From: Lactobacillus sp. CBA3606
GTDB lineage: Bacteria > Bacillota > Bacilli > Lactobacillales > Lactobacillaceae
DNA: 64,000 nt
Assembly (NCBI RefSeq): GCF_002970935.1
Contig: NZ_CP027194.1
Span: forward strand, 2,385,070 to 2,449,069
Direction of reading: 5' to 3'
The translations under genes and the position numbers were made by a program. Below, in pieces: positions 8,374 through 17,607 of the stretch. Every line of letters begins with the position of its first letter. Position 1 is the stretch's first letter. The notes under the pieces were generated by a model. That model did not search any database and was not told the DNA's origin. It worked only from the letters and a program-made list of their open reading frames with translations.

Positions 8374-10191
8374 ATGCAATTCGGGTGGCATTATTGGCAA
8401 CAGGCGAATCGTTATTTTTGGCGGCGCTGGTTAATGTATGGTGCGTTAATTTTATTAGTTAATGAAACCGTTTCATCAGTGGTGATTCCAATCTACAATT
8501 GGCTAGCAGCGGAATTATTAGTGGTGTTTGGGGTACCGTACTTAACTTATAGTAACCTCGGCACGGTTTTGTTGAAGCAGCCGTGGGTCTTAATCGGTCT
8601 GGTGGTGATCGTCTTATTAATTATCGGGACGATTTATTATCAATTTTGGTTATTACTCACTGGCATTAAACGGTTACGGGAAGGGAGCCGCTTAGCCATC
8701 GGCCATTTGTTGTGGCAAGCGCTCGGGCAAACTGTCCGTCAGGTGCCCCAAGCATTTGGATTCTTACTGTTATATTTTATTTTAATTTTGCCATTTGGCG
8801 GCATCGGTTTTTCTACTAGTTTACTGGCAAAAGTGCGCATCCCGGTCTTTATTATTGAATGGCTGGAAAGCGGGCATTGGGTCTTATATGCATTGTTAAT
8901 GGTCGCGTATGCCGGCACTTTTTATGTAGGTGTCCGATTAATCGCCGTATTACCACTAATGATTTTAAAAAATTATCCGGTTAAGTCGGCACTAACTGCG
9001 AGTTGGCAACGGACCAGTGGCAAAACCGGCAAGATTATTTGGACACTACTCCTCATTGGAGGTGTGACTTGGTTAACCACTTGGGGGATTAATTTAGCTG
9101 TTTATGGGATTCAGTTGTTCGTTGATGATTATGTCCGCTATCGCGCCGTCATTGCGGTGATTAACTTAGTCTTGGTTGAAGTTGTCCAAGTCCTATTGAG
9201 TGTGTACCTAACGGCCTTGTCACTAATGTTTTTTAGTGATTTGGCTGGTATTACAATTACCCAAAGTTGGTTGAGTTGGCCATTGGGTAAGCCAGCAGCT
9301 CGGCGGCCTGTGTTAATTGCCCTGGGGGGAGCGATTGTTGGTCTAAGTTTGGTGGTTGTTAGTATTGCTTATCTAGGCGGTTGGGGGTTCTCACAGCCCC
9401 AAACGGCCTCTCATCGTGGGGTGACTAATCATAATGGTGTGCAAAATTCCATTGCTGCCTTACGTCGAACGGCCAAGTTGCAACCAGATTATATTGAAAT
9501 GGATGTTTATGAAACGAAAGATCGTCAATTTGTTGTGATGCACGATAAAAATTTACGTGCCTTAACCGGGGTCAAGCGGCAAGTCAATCAATTGACGTTG
9601 GCGCAACTAACGCAATTAACGATGCGTGAAAATGGTCGTCAGGCCAAAGTTGTCAGTTTTAGTCATTATTTGAAGGTCGCTGAAAAGTTGCATCAAAAGT
9701 TATTAATTGAGATTAAAACGACGAGTAGCGATCCCGCCACATTGGTGCAAGATTTTGCCAAGCAGTATCAAACGACAATCACGACGCATCATGACTTATT
9801 ACAGTCATTGAGTTATCGGATTATTGAACAGGCGCGTACGCAGATGCCTAAAGTTTCAGCAGGCTACATTTTACCGTACAATCTGATTGGTGTGCCCCAT
9901 AGTCAGGCCACCTTTTTCACGATGGAATACTCTACTTTGAATTCGTCATTTGTCCGGGAAGTGCATGCGCAACATAAGCAAGTTTATGCCTGGACGGTTA
10001 ATCAAGAAAAAGATATGAACCAAATGATGTTTATGGGTGTCGATGGCCTGATTACGGATAACTTGACGCAATTGACGCAAACAGTCGCAACGAATCAACG
10101 CCCAGCGACGTATGCGACTCGGTTATTGACGTTTATGCTACAAGAACAGCAACCCGTTTTTTTACGGCAAGCATCATTACGACTAAATTAA
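8374..10191 (+). CDS. Membrane-anchored glycerophosphodiester phosphodiesterase
   Basis: The 605-residue protein has an N-terminal half (about residues 1-340) with seven or eight membrane segments and a C-terminal GDPD domain. The catalytic pattern is visible: SHRGV near 347, EMDVYETKD near 375, MHDKNLRALTG near 389. Such enzymes split glycerophosphodiesters into glycerol-3-phosphate and an alcohol, and membrane-fused forms are common in lactobacilli, where they may act on lipid or teichoic-acid material outside the membrane. A TATAAT at about 8337 and an AGGGGTG site precede the ATG. The next gene follows after 20 bp, so they form an operon. Confidence 0.9.
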   Translation: MQFGWHYWQQANRYFWRRWLMYGALILLVNETVSSVVIPIYNWLAAELLVVFGVPYLTYSNLGTVLLKQPWVLIGLVVIVLLIIGTIYYQFWLLLTGIKRLREGSRLAIGHLLWQALGQTVRQVPQAFGFLLLYFILILPFGGIGFSTSLLAKVRIPVFIIEWLESGHWVLYALLMVAYAGTFYVGVRLIAVLPLMILKNYPVKSALTASWQRTSGKTGKIIWTLLLIGGVTWLTTWGINLAVYGIQLFVDDYVRYRAVIAVINLVLVEVVQVLLSVYLTALSLMFFSDLAGITITQSWLSWPLGKPAARRPVLIALGGAIVGLSLVVVSIAYLGGWGFSQPQTASHRGVTNHNGVQNSIAALRRTAKLQPDYIEMDVYETKDRQFVVMHDKNLRALTGVKRQVNQLTLAQLTQLTMRENGRQAKVVSFSHYLKVAEKLHQKLLIEIKTTSSDPATLVQDFAKQYQTTITTHHDLLQSLSYRIIEQARTQMPKVSAGYILPYNLIGVPHSQATFFTMEYSTLNSSFVREVHAQHKQVYAWTVNQEKDMNQMMFMGVDGLITDNLTQLTQTVATNQRPATYATRLLTFMLQEQQPVFLRQASLRLN

Positions 10192-10211
10192 CGAAATAGG
10201 GAGGCAGTTAA

Positions 10212-11216
10212 ATGCAACTTGTCGGACAATTCATCTCAACAGTTGGTTGGTTAGGACTAGCGTTGATTGGCAGTGAACTAGGCGCAACTTTGATTTATGA
10301 TTTGGGTCAGTGGCTGGGGTATCGTTTAATCGGTGCTCGAGTGGTTCAAATTGCGGGCTTTCGCTACCAGCTTAGTCGGGTCCAAGGACATTGGCGTTGG
10401 CAACATCCGCTGACGAGTTATCCGCATTTAGTTGCGGAACCGGCCGCCGACACGACGCGATTTAACTATGCGGTTGCGTGTTTTGGGGGTGGCTTATTCA
10501 GTTTACTCGTGGTGGTTTTGAGTCTCGTCACATTAGGACAATTTACCTTGTCATTTAATTTGTGGTTACTTGCCTTTATTATTTGGATCTGGGTGAATAC
10601 GTTAAAGGTTGGTCAGCTTTTACCTATGATTTTGCATGGGCGACCGACTGCGGCCTTGAATTTTCGCACGGCTCATGAATCAGCTGCGGCAATGACCGCC
10701 GCTTATGTGACAGAACGGGCCCAAGCCTTACAAATTAAAACTGGGCGGGTCGCTGATTTGCCAGCAGCCATGATTGTGTTACCACAAGGCGGTGGCAATC
10801 AGAATTATTTGGTGGTGCGGCAAGCTTGGCTCGTCTTAGTGTGGGGCCTACAACATGGACTCGCAATGCCCGACTTGTTAACGGGCTTGAGCCGGCTTGA
10901 GCCCAGTTTCGATAAGTTACCACCAGTGGATTTAGCTCAGTATTTGGATGCGACGCTTTATTGGAATTTGATGGCGAATCATTTGAGCCCCCAGATTTTG
11001 GGGTGGTACCGAGATACTGGCGTCCAACAACTGTTACAACGCTATGCGCCCTTAACCAACTATAAATTACGCGCGGTATATGCTTGGCGGGTGGATCAAC
11101 AACCAGCGTTAGCGCAAACGTTAATTAAACAAGGACTTAAGGCCGCCCAGCGGACTCAAAATGTGACTGAAGTGGATTGGCTACAGGCTTTACAAACCCA
11201 GATTGAAGCTTCTTAG
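10212..11216 (+). CDS. Membrane protein of unknown function
   Basis: The 334-residue protein has a hydrophobic N-terminus (residues 8-30), two more membrane segments at about 88-135, and a long cytoplasmic-looking C-terminal region rich in Ala, Gln and Leu (about 150-334). No recognised catalytic motif; an M50-like HExxH is not present. A GGGAGGCAG site precedes the ATG. Co-transcription with the upstream phosphodiesterase suggests a related envelope role, but this is inference. Confidence 0.75.
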   Translation: MQLVGQFISTVGWLGLALIGSELGATLIYDLGQWLGYRLIGARVVQIAGFRYQLSRVQGHWRWQHPLTSYPHLVAEPAADTTRFNYAVACFGGGLFSLLVVVLSLVTLGQFTLSFNLWLLAFIIWIWVNTLKVGQLLPMILHGRPTAALNFRTAHESAAAMTAAYVTERAQALQIKTGRVADLPAAMIVLPQGGGNQNYLVVRQAWLVLVWGLQHGLAMPDLLTGLSRLEPSFDKLPPVDLAQYLDATLYWNLMANHLSPQILGWYRDTGVQQLLQRYAPLTNYKLRAVYAWRVDQQPALAQTLIKQGLKAAQRTQNVTEVDWLQALQTQIEAS

Positions 11217-11303
11217 TTTCTGGTAAAGATTGATGGGTAAACTCGTGCAAAGGCTAAATAGCATGCTAAGCTAAAAGCAGTACGAGCGAAAAGGGTGAAG
11301 AAT

Positions 11304-12416
11304 GTGAAGCAGATGAGACTAAAGTGTGGGGGTCGCTGGCTAACGTTAGTGGTGATTTTATTAGGATTGATCGGGGTTGGACTGACCCGAGTGGATGCTA
11401 AATTATATCAGCAAACGGTTGGTCAAGTGACGAAAGTTCATGCAATTAATCGGACGACCAGCACGGATGAATTTGAGAATAAAGATGTGACCTATACGCA
11501 GTGGGTGACGGTGAAAGTATTGAATAACGGGCATCGTGGTCAAAGTTATCGGTTAAAAAATACGTATACGACGTCTAAGGCGATGGATCAAGCTTATCAC
11601 GTTGGCAATCAAGTATTTTTACGAATTCCTAGTGATCAACATAGTTCTGTGACGTTGCAAGGATTAAAACGGGATACGGCGTTGGCTGCCGTTGTTTGGT
11701 TAGCAGTGGCGTTATTGCTGTTAATTATGCGTTTTAGTGGCTTTATGGCGCTATTAAGTGTCAGCTTAAATGCTGTCCTGTTTTATGGTGCCATCCAAAT
11801 TGATTTAATGACCAATGGCAATCATTTATACTGGTTGTTTGGCATTTTAGCGCTGATTTTTGCGGTGTTAACGTTGTTTTTGGTGCTTGGATTTAGTCGC
11901 CAGATGTTAGTGACGCTTGGCGCAACAGTTGTGGGGACTGGGTTAGCTGTGATCATCAGTCTGATTGTCTTTAACGTGACGCATGAACGTGGGATTACTT
12001 ATGAATCAATGCAATATGTCACGCAAGTTCCCCGACCGCTCTTTTTAGTGGAGACCGTTTTAGGGTCTTTGGGAGCGGTTATGGATGAATCAACCGATAT
12101 TGTCGCATCGTTATTTCAATTGCGAACTGAACGACCGACGATTGAAGCACGGCAGGTCTTTAAATCGGGCATTCAAATTGGCCGGTCAATTATGGGACCC
12201 TTAATCAATGTGCTATTTTTAATTTTTATGGCCGATACATTTGCCATGACCTTATTATATTTGCGCAATGGTAATAATTGGGGCTACACGTTTTCGATGA
12301 ATATGTCGTTAGGAATGGTCCAAAGCCTGATTTCCGGAATTGGCATCGTGCTCGCAATTCCCGTGGCGAGTTGGCTAGCGAGTCAGTTAATGCCGAGGGA
12401 GGTGACTGCACAATGA
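11304..12416 (+). CDS. YibE/F-family membrane protein, first of a pair
   Basis: The roughly 370-residue protein has one N-terminal membrane segment (VILLGLIGVGLTRV), an outside region of about 90 residues (QTVGQVTKVHAINRTT...), then six or seven membrane helices. It ends in the conserved GSLGAVMDESTDI...GRSIMGPLINVLFL region of YibE/F proteins, whose function is not established. GTG codons at 11295 and 11304 and an ATG at 11313 are possible starts; GTG 11304 has the best spacing from AAGGG. It overlaps the next gene by ATGA. Confidence 0.8.
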   Translation: MKQMRLKCGGRWLTLVVILLGLIGVGLTRVDAKLYQQTVGQVTKVHAINRTTSTDEFENKDVTYTQWVTVKVLNNGHRGQSYRLKNTYTTSKAMDQAYHVGNQVFLRIPSDQHSSVTLQGLKRDTALAAVVWLAVALLLLIMRFSGFMALLSVSLNAVLFYGAIQIDLMTNGNHLYWLFGILALIFAVLTLFLVLGFSRQMLVTLGATVVGTGLAVIISLIVFNVTHERGITYESMQYVTQVPRPLFLVETVLGSLGAVMDESTDIVASLFQLRTERPTIEARQVFKSGIQIGRSIMGPLINVLFLIFMADTFAMTLLYLRNGNNWGYTFSMNMSLGMVQSLISGIGIVLAIPVASWLASQLMPREVTAQ

Positions 12417-13177
12417 GTACCATTACGGTTTTAGGCCTGGTCTTATTTGCGTTGATGACCTTGGTGGGCGGCAAGACTGGTGCCACTGCTTTTTTAAGTC
12501 TCATTTTTAACTTTGGGTTATTATTCTTAGCGGTCGTCTTTATTTCCTGGGGCTTGCCAGCAATGGGGGTTTCATTAGTCATTGGCACGATTATTTTAGC
12601 GTTCACGATTTTCTTTGGCGAGGCCAATGAGGTCGCGGCCAAAACGGCCTACATTGCCGCCTTAATTGTGATGGTGGCGTTGATTTTAATTATCTTTCCC
12701 GTTGAACATTGGATTATGGCCCAAGGGTTTAGTCTTGAAGATAGTGAAGACCTAGAAGGGATGTCATTAACGATTGGCGTGTCTTTTGTGGGCGTCGCCA
12801 TTACCGAAGCCATATTAAGTACGCTAGGTGCGATTGCGGAAGCGGGGATTGCAATTGCGGCCGGGTTGAGTGAGATTATTGAACAACATCCAAACGTCAC
12901 GACGGCGCGACTTTACATTGATGGTATTAGTATTGGCAAACAAATTATTGGCACGACATTTAATACGCTATTTTTCGGTTTCTTTGGGGGCTTTTTAGCC
13001 TTATTTATTTGGTTTTCTGGCTTGCATTATTCTTTTGGTAGTGTGATTAATAATAAAATTTTTGTGGCGGAAGTCATCATGGTTTTATTTGCGCTAATCG
13101 GTGTCATTCTCACGGTACCAGTCACGACCTGGGTGATGACGATTGAACATCGGCACGCAACTAAGCTAAAGGGTTGA
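12413..13177 (+). CDS. YibE/F-family membrane protein, second of a pair
   Basis: The 254-residue product is nearly all membrane helices and carries the same signature as its upstream partner (SVGVAITEAILSTLGAIAEA-like and SIGKQIIGTTFNTLFFGF), without the outside domain. The ATG at 12413 overlaps the stop of the first gene by 4 nt behind GAGGGAGGTG, so the two are translationally coupled and probably form a heteromeric complex. Family function is unknown; transport has been proposed because of the topology. Confidence 0.82.
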   Translation: MSTITVLGLVLFALMTLVGGKTGATAFLSLIFNFGLLFLAVVFISWGLPAMGVSLVIGTIILAFTIFFGEANEVAAKTAYIAALIVMVALILIIFPVEHWIMAQGFSLEDSEDLEGMSLTIGVSFVGVAITEAILSTLGAIAEAGIAIAAGLSEIIEQHPNVTTARLYIDGISIGKQIIGTTFNTLFFGFFGGFLALFIWFSGLHYSFGSVINNKIFVAEVIMVLFALIGVILTVPVTTWVMTIEHRHATKLKG

Positions 13178-13230
13178 CGGTGTTTGGTAGAATTTGGTAA
13201 AGTGACTTTAAAATTGATGGAGGTTATTGC

Positions 13231-13812
13231 ATGAAAATTCGGCAGGCTCAGCCACAAGATAGTGCCCAAATTGCACCCTTAATCGCGATTATCTATCGTG
13301 ATATGGCAATGCCCGTATTAAAAGATGTTTCAACTACCGCATTACTAGCGATGTTAACGACGCTGTACGCCTTACCTGAGAACCTAAATGGTTTGGCACA
13401 GACGTTGGTCATGGTTGACGATCATGATCAAGTTAGTGGGGTAGCATTTGGTCATCCGGCGGCTAATGAAGTGGCTGTTAATGCGTGTTTGAAAAGTGTT
13501 TCCGCGGCGGCAACGGGCTTTACGGCGCCATTAGAACTGGGCGGCGAAACGCGGCCCGGTGAATGGTATCTGAGTATGTTAGCGGTCGATCCAAAGCGAC
13601 AAGGTCAAGGCATTGGTAGCCAATTATTAGCGGCGTTACCGGCCGTTGCGCAGGCACAAGGCTTAACGAAGCTGAGCTTAAATGTTGATGAGGGTAACCC
13701 TAAGGCAGCTAAGTTATACCATCGGCAAGGCTTTGTGGCTGACGGGCAGTTAATGATTGGCGTTCATTCATATCAACATATGATTAAGCCCATCGCCCCA
13801 GCAAAGGACTAA
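13231..13812 (+). CDS. GNAT-family N-acetyltransferase
   Basis: The 193-residue protein carries the GNAT acetyl-CoA site: the beta-4 strand WYLSMLAVDPKRQGQGIGSQLL (about 110-131) includes the Q/R-x-x-G-x-G/A loop, and LSLNVDEGNPKAAKLYHRQGF is motif B. The substrate cannot be predicted. An ATGGAGGTTATTGC site precedes the ATG. It stands between the YibE/F pair and a histidine phosphatase, with no shared function evident. Confidence 0.85.
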   Translation: MKIRQAQPQDSAQIAPLIAIIYRDMAMPVLKDVSTTALLAMLTTLYALPENLNGLAQTLVMVDDHDQVSGVAFGHPAANEVAVNACLKSVSAAATGFTAPLELGGETRPGEWYLSMLAVDPKRQGQGIGSQLLAALPAVAQAQGLTKLSLNVDEGNPKAAKLYHRQGFVADGQLMIGVHSYQHMIKPIAPAKD

Positions 13813-13898
13813 AAATTTGGCTCATGTTGGTTTTTACTAATTAAGCGAACACGGGTAAAATAGGTTTTAATGATGCAGTGAGGAAGGTTGTTAAGTCA

Positions 13899-14570
13899 AT
13901 GCAGATCTATTTTGTGCGGCACGGTCGTACCCAGTATAATATTGAGCGTCGGTTTCAAGGCGGTTCCGTTAATTCGCCGTTGGTGGCAAGTGGGATTGAA
14001 GGTGCCCAAGCGGCAGGACGCTATTTGAGTGACGTTCAGTTTGCCCAAGTCTATAGTAGCCCGCAATTGCGGGCGCTTAAAACGGCGGAATATATTACGG
14101 CCGCTAACCAGTGGCAACCGGCGATTAAGTTGGATCCACGGTTGCGAGAGCTAGATTTTGGCACATGGGATGGGCAACTTGAAAAAGATGTTGAACCTAA
14201 AGAACAGTTGGACTTTGTGATTCATCAGCCGGAGCGCTATCAACCAGAATTAGCGGGTGGCGGCGAAAGTTACGCTGAATTCGTGCAACGCACAACGGCG
14301 GCCGTTCGTGCAGCGGTGGCGACTGCGGGGGTGACAAATCCGCAGCCCATTTTGATTGTGTCACATGGGTTAGTGACAATAATGACCATTAAAACGTTGA
14401 TGGGCATTCCAATCGCTGACTTGCGTGCACCGTTAGTTATTAACGGACAGGCGTTAACGACAGTGGGGCATGGCATCGTGGACAATGATAGTCTGACGAT
14501 TGTTGAGACGCAGGATAATCAAAAATTCACCATAAAAACTTGGAATCAAACCGATTACTTAGATGACTAG
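13899..14570 (+). CDS. Histidine phosphatase (phosphoglycerate mutase-like)
   Basis: The 223-residue protein starts MQIYFVRHGRTQYN, the RHG motif with the phospho-accepting histidine. LRELDFGTWDG and a second catalytic histidine in IVSHGLVTI follow. It belongs to the broad-specificity phosphatase branch rather than glycolytic GpmA, which would show a longer C-terminal part. GAGGAAGG about 11 bp upstream supports ATG 13899 over GTG 13878. The gene ends in a bidirectional terminator shared with murE. Confidence 0.88.
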   Translation: MQIYFVRHGRTQYNIERRFQGGSVNSPLVASGIEGAQAAGRYLSDVQFAQVYSSPQLRALKTAEYITAANQWQPAIKLDPRLRELDFGTWDGQLEKDVEPKEQLDFVIHQPERYQPELAGGGESYAEFVQRTTAAVRAAVATAGVTNPQPILIVSHGLVTIMTIKTLMGIPIADLRAPLVINGQALTTVGHGIVDNDSLTIVETQDNQKFTIKTWNQTDYLDD

Positions 14571-14586
14571 GCTTGATTAATGACTA

Positions 14587-14627
14587 TTTAAAAGGCGCAC
14601 ACGAAAAAATCGTGTGCGCCTTTTAAA
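14587..14627. terminator. Perfect bidirectional terminator
   Basis: Arms 14587-14604 and 14610-14627 are perfectly complementary over 18 bp around a 5-A loop, with A- and T-runs at the base. It separates the convergent phosphatase and murE genes. Confidence 0.9.
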
Positions 14628-14640
14628 TTGAGCAATTAAG

Positions 14641-16122
14641 TTAGTCCACAGTTGGCTTTAAAGCTAAAGCTTGCGCTGCTTCTTCACTGTCATCAAAATG
14701 ATGTTTAGTGCGACCAATAATTTGGTAATCTTCATGACCTTTACCAGCGATTAAAACGACATCGCCAGGTTGGGCTTGCGCGATGGCTTTGGCAATTGCC
14801 ACGTGCCGATCAACATAAACGGGGACTGTCTGGTCAGGGACACCAGCGACCATATCTTGTAAGATCATTTCGGGATCTTCGGTTCGCGGATTGTCAGAAG
14901 TGAAGATTGGCTTCGTACTCCGTTCAACGGCAATTTTAGCCATTTTCGGCCGTTTGCCTTTATCACGATCACCACCGCAACCAACGACGCAATAAATATC
15001 TTGTTTGGCAAAGTCTTGAATCGTTTCTAAAGCGTTCAACAAGCCATCTGGGGTGTGGGAGTAATCAACAATGACACTCACACCGGTATGTGATGGAATC
15101 GCTTGGAAACGACCTTTAACACCGGCAACTTTTTCCAGTGAAGCAATAATTTGGTCCTCTGGCAGTCCACTGGCATAAGCCGCAGCGAAAGCAGCTAGCA
15201 TATTGTAGACATTAAATTGTCCAATGAGTTTCATGGTGACATGCGTGACATGACCGAAGACGGACAGGTCAAATTCTGTCCCGTGACTCTTGATTTGAAC
15301 GTTTTGCGCATTGATCATGGCATCTGGCTTTAAGCCGAAACTGAGCACATGGGCGGCGGTATATTGTTCGAATTCACGGCCAATTGGATCGTCCGTATTT
15401 AACACGGCAACTTTAGCGGTCCCATTAGCATCGTATTTATTGCCCAATTGTGCAAAGAGCATGCTTTTTGCTTGGGCATAGTTAGCCATGGTTTTATGAA
15501 AGTCTAAGTGGTCTTGCGTTAAGTTAGTGAAGACTGCAATATCATAATCAATCCCCCAAACACGACCTAAAACTAGTGCAATTGAAGAGACTTCCATGGC
15601 AACTGTTTCGACGCCGGCATCGCGCATTGCTGCTAACGTTCGTTGCGTGGTGATTGCGTCTGGTGTGGTGTTGGCAGTTGGCAATTTTTCATCTTTAATT
15701 TTACGATACATCGTGCCAATCAAGCCGGTTGCTTGTTTTTGATCACGATAGATTTGTTCGATTAAGTGGGTGACCGTTGTTTTACCGTTAGTCCCGGTTA
15801 CCCCAATCATCCGCATCTTTTGGCTAGGCGCGCCATAAAAGACATCCGCTAAAATCGCCATTGCCCGTTCAGTATTTTGAACATAAACGACTGGCACACT
15901 GACCTGAATGGGCTTTTGAGCCACAATTAATTGTGCGCCTTGTGCAACGGCTTGTGCGACTAAGTCATGGCCGTCAACGTGGTAGCCAGCGACAGCCACA
16001 AAGACAGCACCAGGTTTGATTTCACGGGTATCTTGCGTTAATAAAGTCACCTCAAAATCGGTGGTTAACGCGGGTTGGACTTGTTTAAATTTTAAGCTGT
16101 TAATTAATTGACTTGCTTTCAT
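14641..16122 (-). CDS. murE: UDP-MurNAc-tripeptide synthetase, predicted mDAP-adding
   Basis: The 493-residue ligase adds the third residue of the peptidoglycan stem peptide. Visible are the ATP loop GVTGTNGKTTVTHL (about 107-120), TANTTPDAI for the UDP-MurNAc site, the carbamylated-lysine region HKTMANYAQAKSMLF, and the specificity motif SDNPRTEDP near 403. In the Mur ligase family DNPR marks meso-diaminopimelate use, whereas lysine-adding enzymes have other residues there. This agrees with mDAP peptidoglycan known in the L. plantarum group. The neighbouring aspartokinase supplies the DAP branch. Confidence 0.93.
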   Translation of the reverse strand: MKASQLINSLKFKQVQPALTTDFEVTLLTQDTREIKPGAVFVAVAGYHVDGHDLVAQAVAQGAQLIVAQKPIQVSVPVVYVQNTERAMAILADVFYGAPSQKMRMIGVTGTNGKTTVTHLIEQIYRDQKQATGLIGTMYRKIKDEKLPTANTTPDAITTQRTLAAMRDAGVETVAMEVSSIALVLGRVWGIDYDIAVFTNLTQDHLDFHKTMANYAQAKSMLFAQLGNKYDANGTAKVAVLNTDDPIGREFEQYTAAHVLSFGLKPDAMINAQNVQIKSHGTEFDLSVFGHVTHVTMKLIGQFNVYNMLAAFAAAYASGLPEDQIIASLEKVAGVKGRFQAIPSHTGVSVIVDYSHTPDGLLNALETIQDFAKQDIYCVVGCGGDRDKGKRPKMAKIAVERSTKPIFTSDNPRTEDPEMILQDMVAGVPDQTVPVYVDRHVAIAKAIAQAQPGDVVLIAGKGHEDYQIIGRTKHHFDDSEEAAQALALKPTVD

Positions 16123-16335
16123 TAATTTTTACGTCCTTTTCAAATAAAATACGCTAATTTACGCTTTCTAGGATACCATGCAATTGCGTGAAAAGTCACC
16201 CGTTGACCTTAATTTCTAGTGGGTGGTTGGGTCGTAGCTGCACTGTCAAGTTTTGAAGTGAGACCAAAGCTACTGGTTATCGTGATATTTGGTTGCCGTT
16301 TTTCGAACAACGGCTGACCGAAATTTTAGTTGCCA

Positions 16336-16386
16336 ATTAAAAAAATCCCGCCGTTACCAAGTTCGTAAACTTGATAATGACGGGAT
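16336..16386 (-). terminator. Terminator of the asnB-aspartokinase operon
   Basis: On the minus strand ATCCCG(T)... pairs with ...CGGGAT through a long stem-loop (16345-16386), followed by a run of seven T (16336-16344 as A on the plus strand). Confidence 0.85.
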
Positions 16387-16396
16387 CCTTTTTTGA

Positions 16397-17602
16397 TTAT
16401 TTTTCAACGCCTAAGAATTCATCATGAAGGGCATTCATTGCGGCTTTTAAATCAGCTTGCTTAACTAAAACCCAAATAGTGGTATAGCTATCAGTTGATT
16501 GTAAAATCTCGATATGTTGGGTGCTTAACGCTGTGACGATGCGGGCAGTGACGCCCGGTGTCCCAGTGATACCAGCACCAACCACGGAAACTTTCGCACA
16601 GTCGCCGATGGCTTGACAATGAACATGAGCTTTTGTTAATAACGCAGCTGCCACGTGGGCATCACCGTTCACCAAATTAAAGACGACCTGATGTTGGGTA
16701 ATATTAATGAAATCCACGCTTAAATGATGTTGCGCCATTAACTGAAAGATCTCACTCGAACTTAACGTATCCGTTGGCACTGTAAACTGCGTTAGATTGG
16801 TCTGATGAGCAATCCCAGTTACCGTCCGATAGTGTTCAATCTGAGTGGTCGTGCGGTCAGTGACCAAAGTTCCCAGTTCATCGGGAGCCTGGTAGGTGGA
16901 CCGAATTCGCATCGGCACGTGAGCTTGTTCAGCAATTTCAACGGCGCGTGGATCAATCACCTTAGCGCCTTCATGAGCCATGTTAGCCAGTTCTTCATAG
17001 CTAATGGCTTCAATAAAGCGGGCATGGGTGACTAGGCGCGGGTCAGCGGTCATCATACCGTTGACATCAGTGAAAATATCAACCCGCTTGGCTTTAAAAG
17101 CCGCGCCTAAGATTGCCGCTGATGTATCGGAACCGCCCCGACCAATTGTGGTGATATGACCGGTTTCGGTGGCACCCTGAAAACCAGTGACCACGACCAC
17201 GTCGGCGTCTTTAAAAGCGGCTTCAATTGGCTGGGTATTCACCCGTAAAATCTTAGCATTTTGAAAGTCGTCATTCGTCACGATACCGGCATCTTGTCCG
17301 GTCATTGCCAAGACATTGAGGCCTTGTTCACGAGCGAGTTCAGTAAAGACAGTTGTTGAGATTGTTTCGCCAACAGAGACCAGCATGTCGAGTTCACGGT
17401 CGGTTAAGCGGGATTGGTCACCATGGACCAATCCGAGTAAGGAGTCCGTCGCGTAGGGCGCCCCTTTACGACCAATCGCCGAAACGACGACAATGACTTT
17501 ATCACCTTGGTCAATCGCATATTGCACGTGTTTTAAAGCTTGTTTACGTGACGGTTCATCCTTAACCGAAGTCCCGCCAAATTTTTGAACAATAATTTCC
17601 AT
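16397..17602 (-). CDS. Aspartate kinase
   Basis: The 401-residue monofunctional aspartokinase phosphorylates aspartate, the first step toward DAP/lysine, threonine and methionine. It has VQKFGGTSVKDE at the N-terminus, GRGGSDTSA near 155-163, and two C-terminal ACT domains (about 260-400, e.g. ISVVGAGITGTPGV) expected to bind a feedback amino acid. It starts 5 bp after the asnB stop, so the two are co-transcribed. This joins aspartate phosphorylation with aspartate amidation. No lysine riboswitch or T-box is seen before the operon, unlike lysP and asnA in this window. Confidence 0.93.
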   Translation of the reverse strand: MEIIVQKFGGTSVKDEPSRKQALKHVQYAIDQGDKVIVVVSAIGRKGAPYATDSLLGLVHGDQSRLTDRELDMLVSVGETISTTVFTELAREQGLNVLAMTGQDAGIVTNDDFQNAKILRVNTQPIEAAFKDADVVVVTGFQGATETGHITTIGRGGSDTSAAILGAAFKAKRVDIFTDVNGMMTADPRLVTHARFIEAISYEELANMAHEGAKVIDPRAVEIAEQAHVPMRIRSTYQAPDELGTLVTDRTTTQIEHYRTVTGIAHQTNLTQFTVPTDTLSSSEIFQLMAQHHLSVDFINITQHQVVFNLVNGDAHVAAALLTKAHVHCQAIGDCAKVSVVGAGITGTPGVTARIVTALSTQHIEILQSTDSYTTIWVLVKQADLKAAMNALHDEFLGVEK

Positions 17603-17607
17603 CAGCT

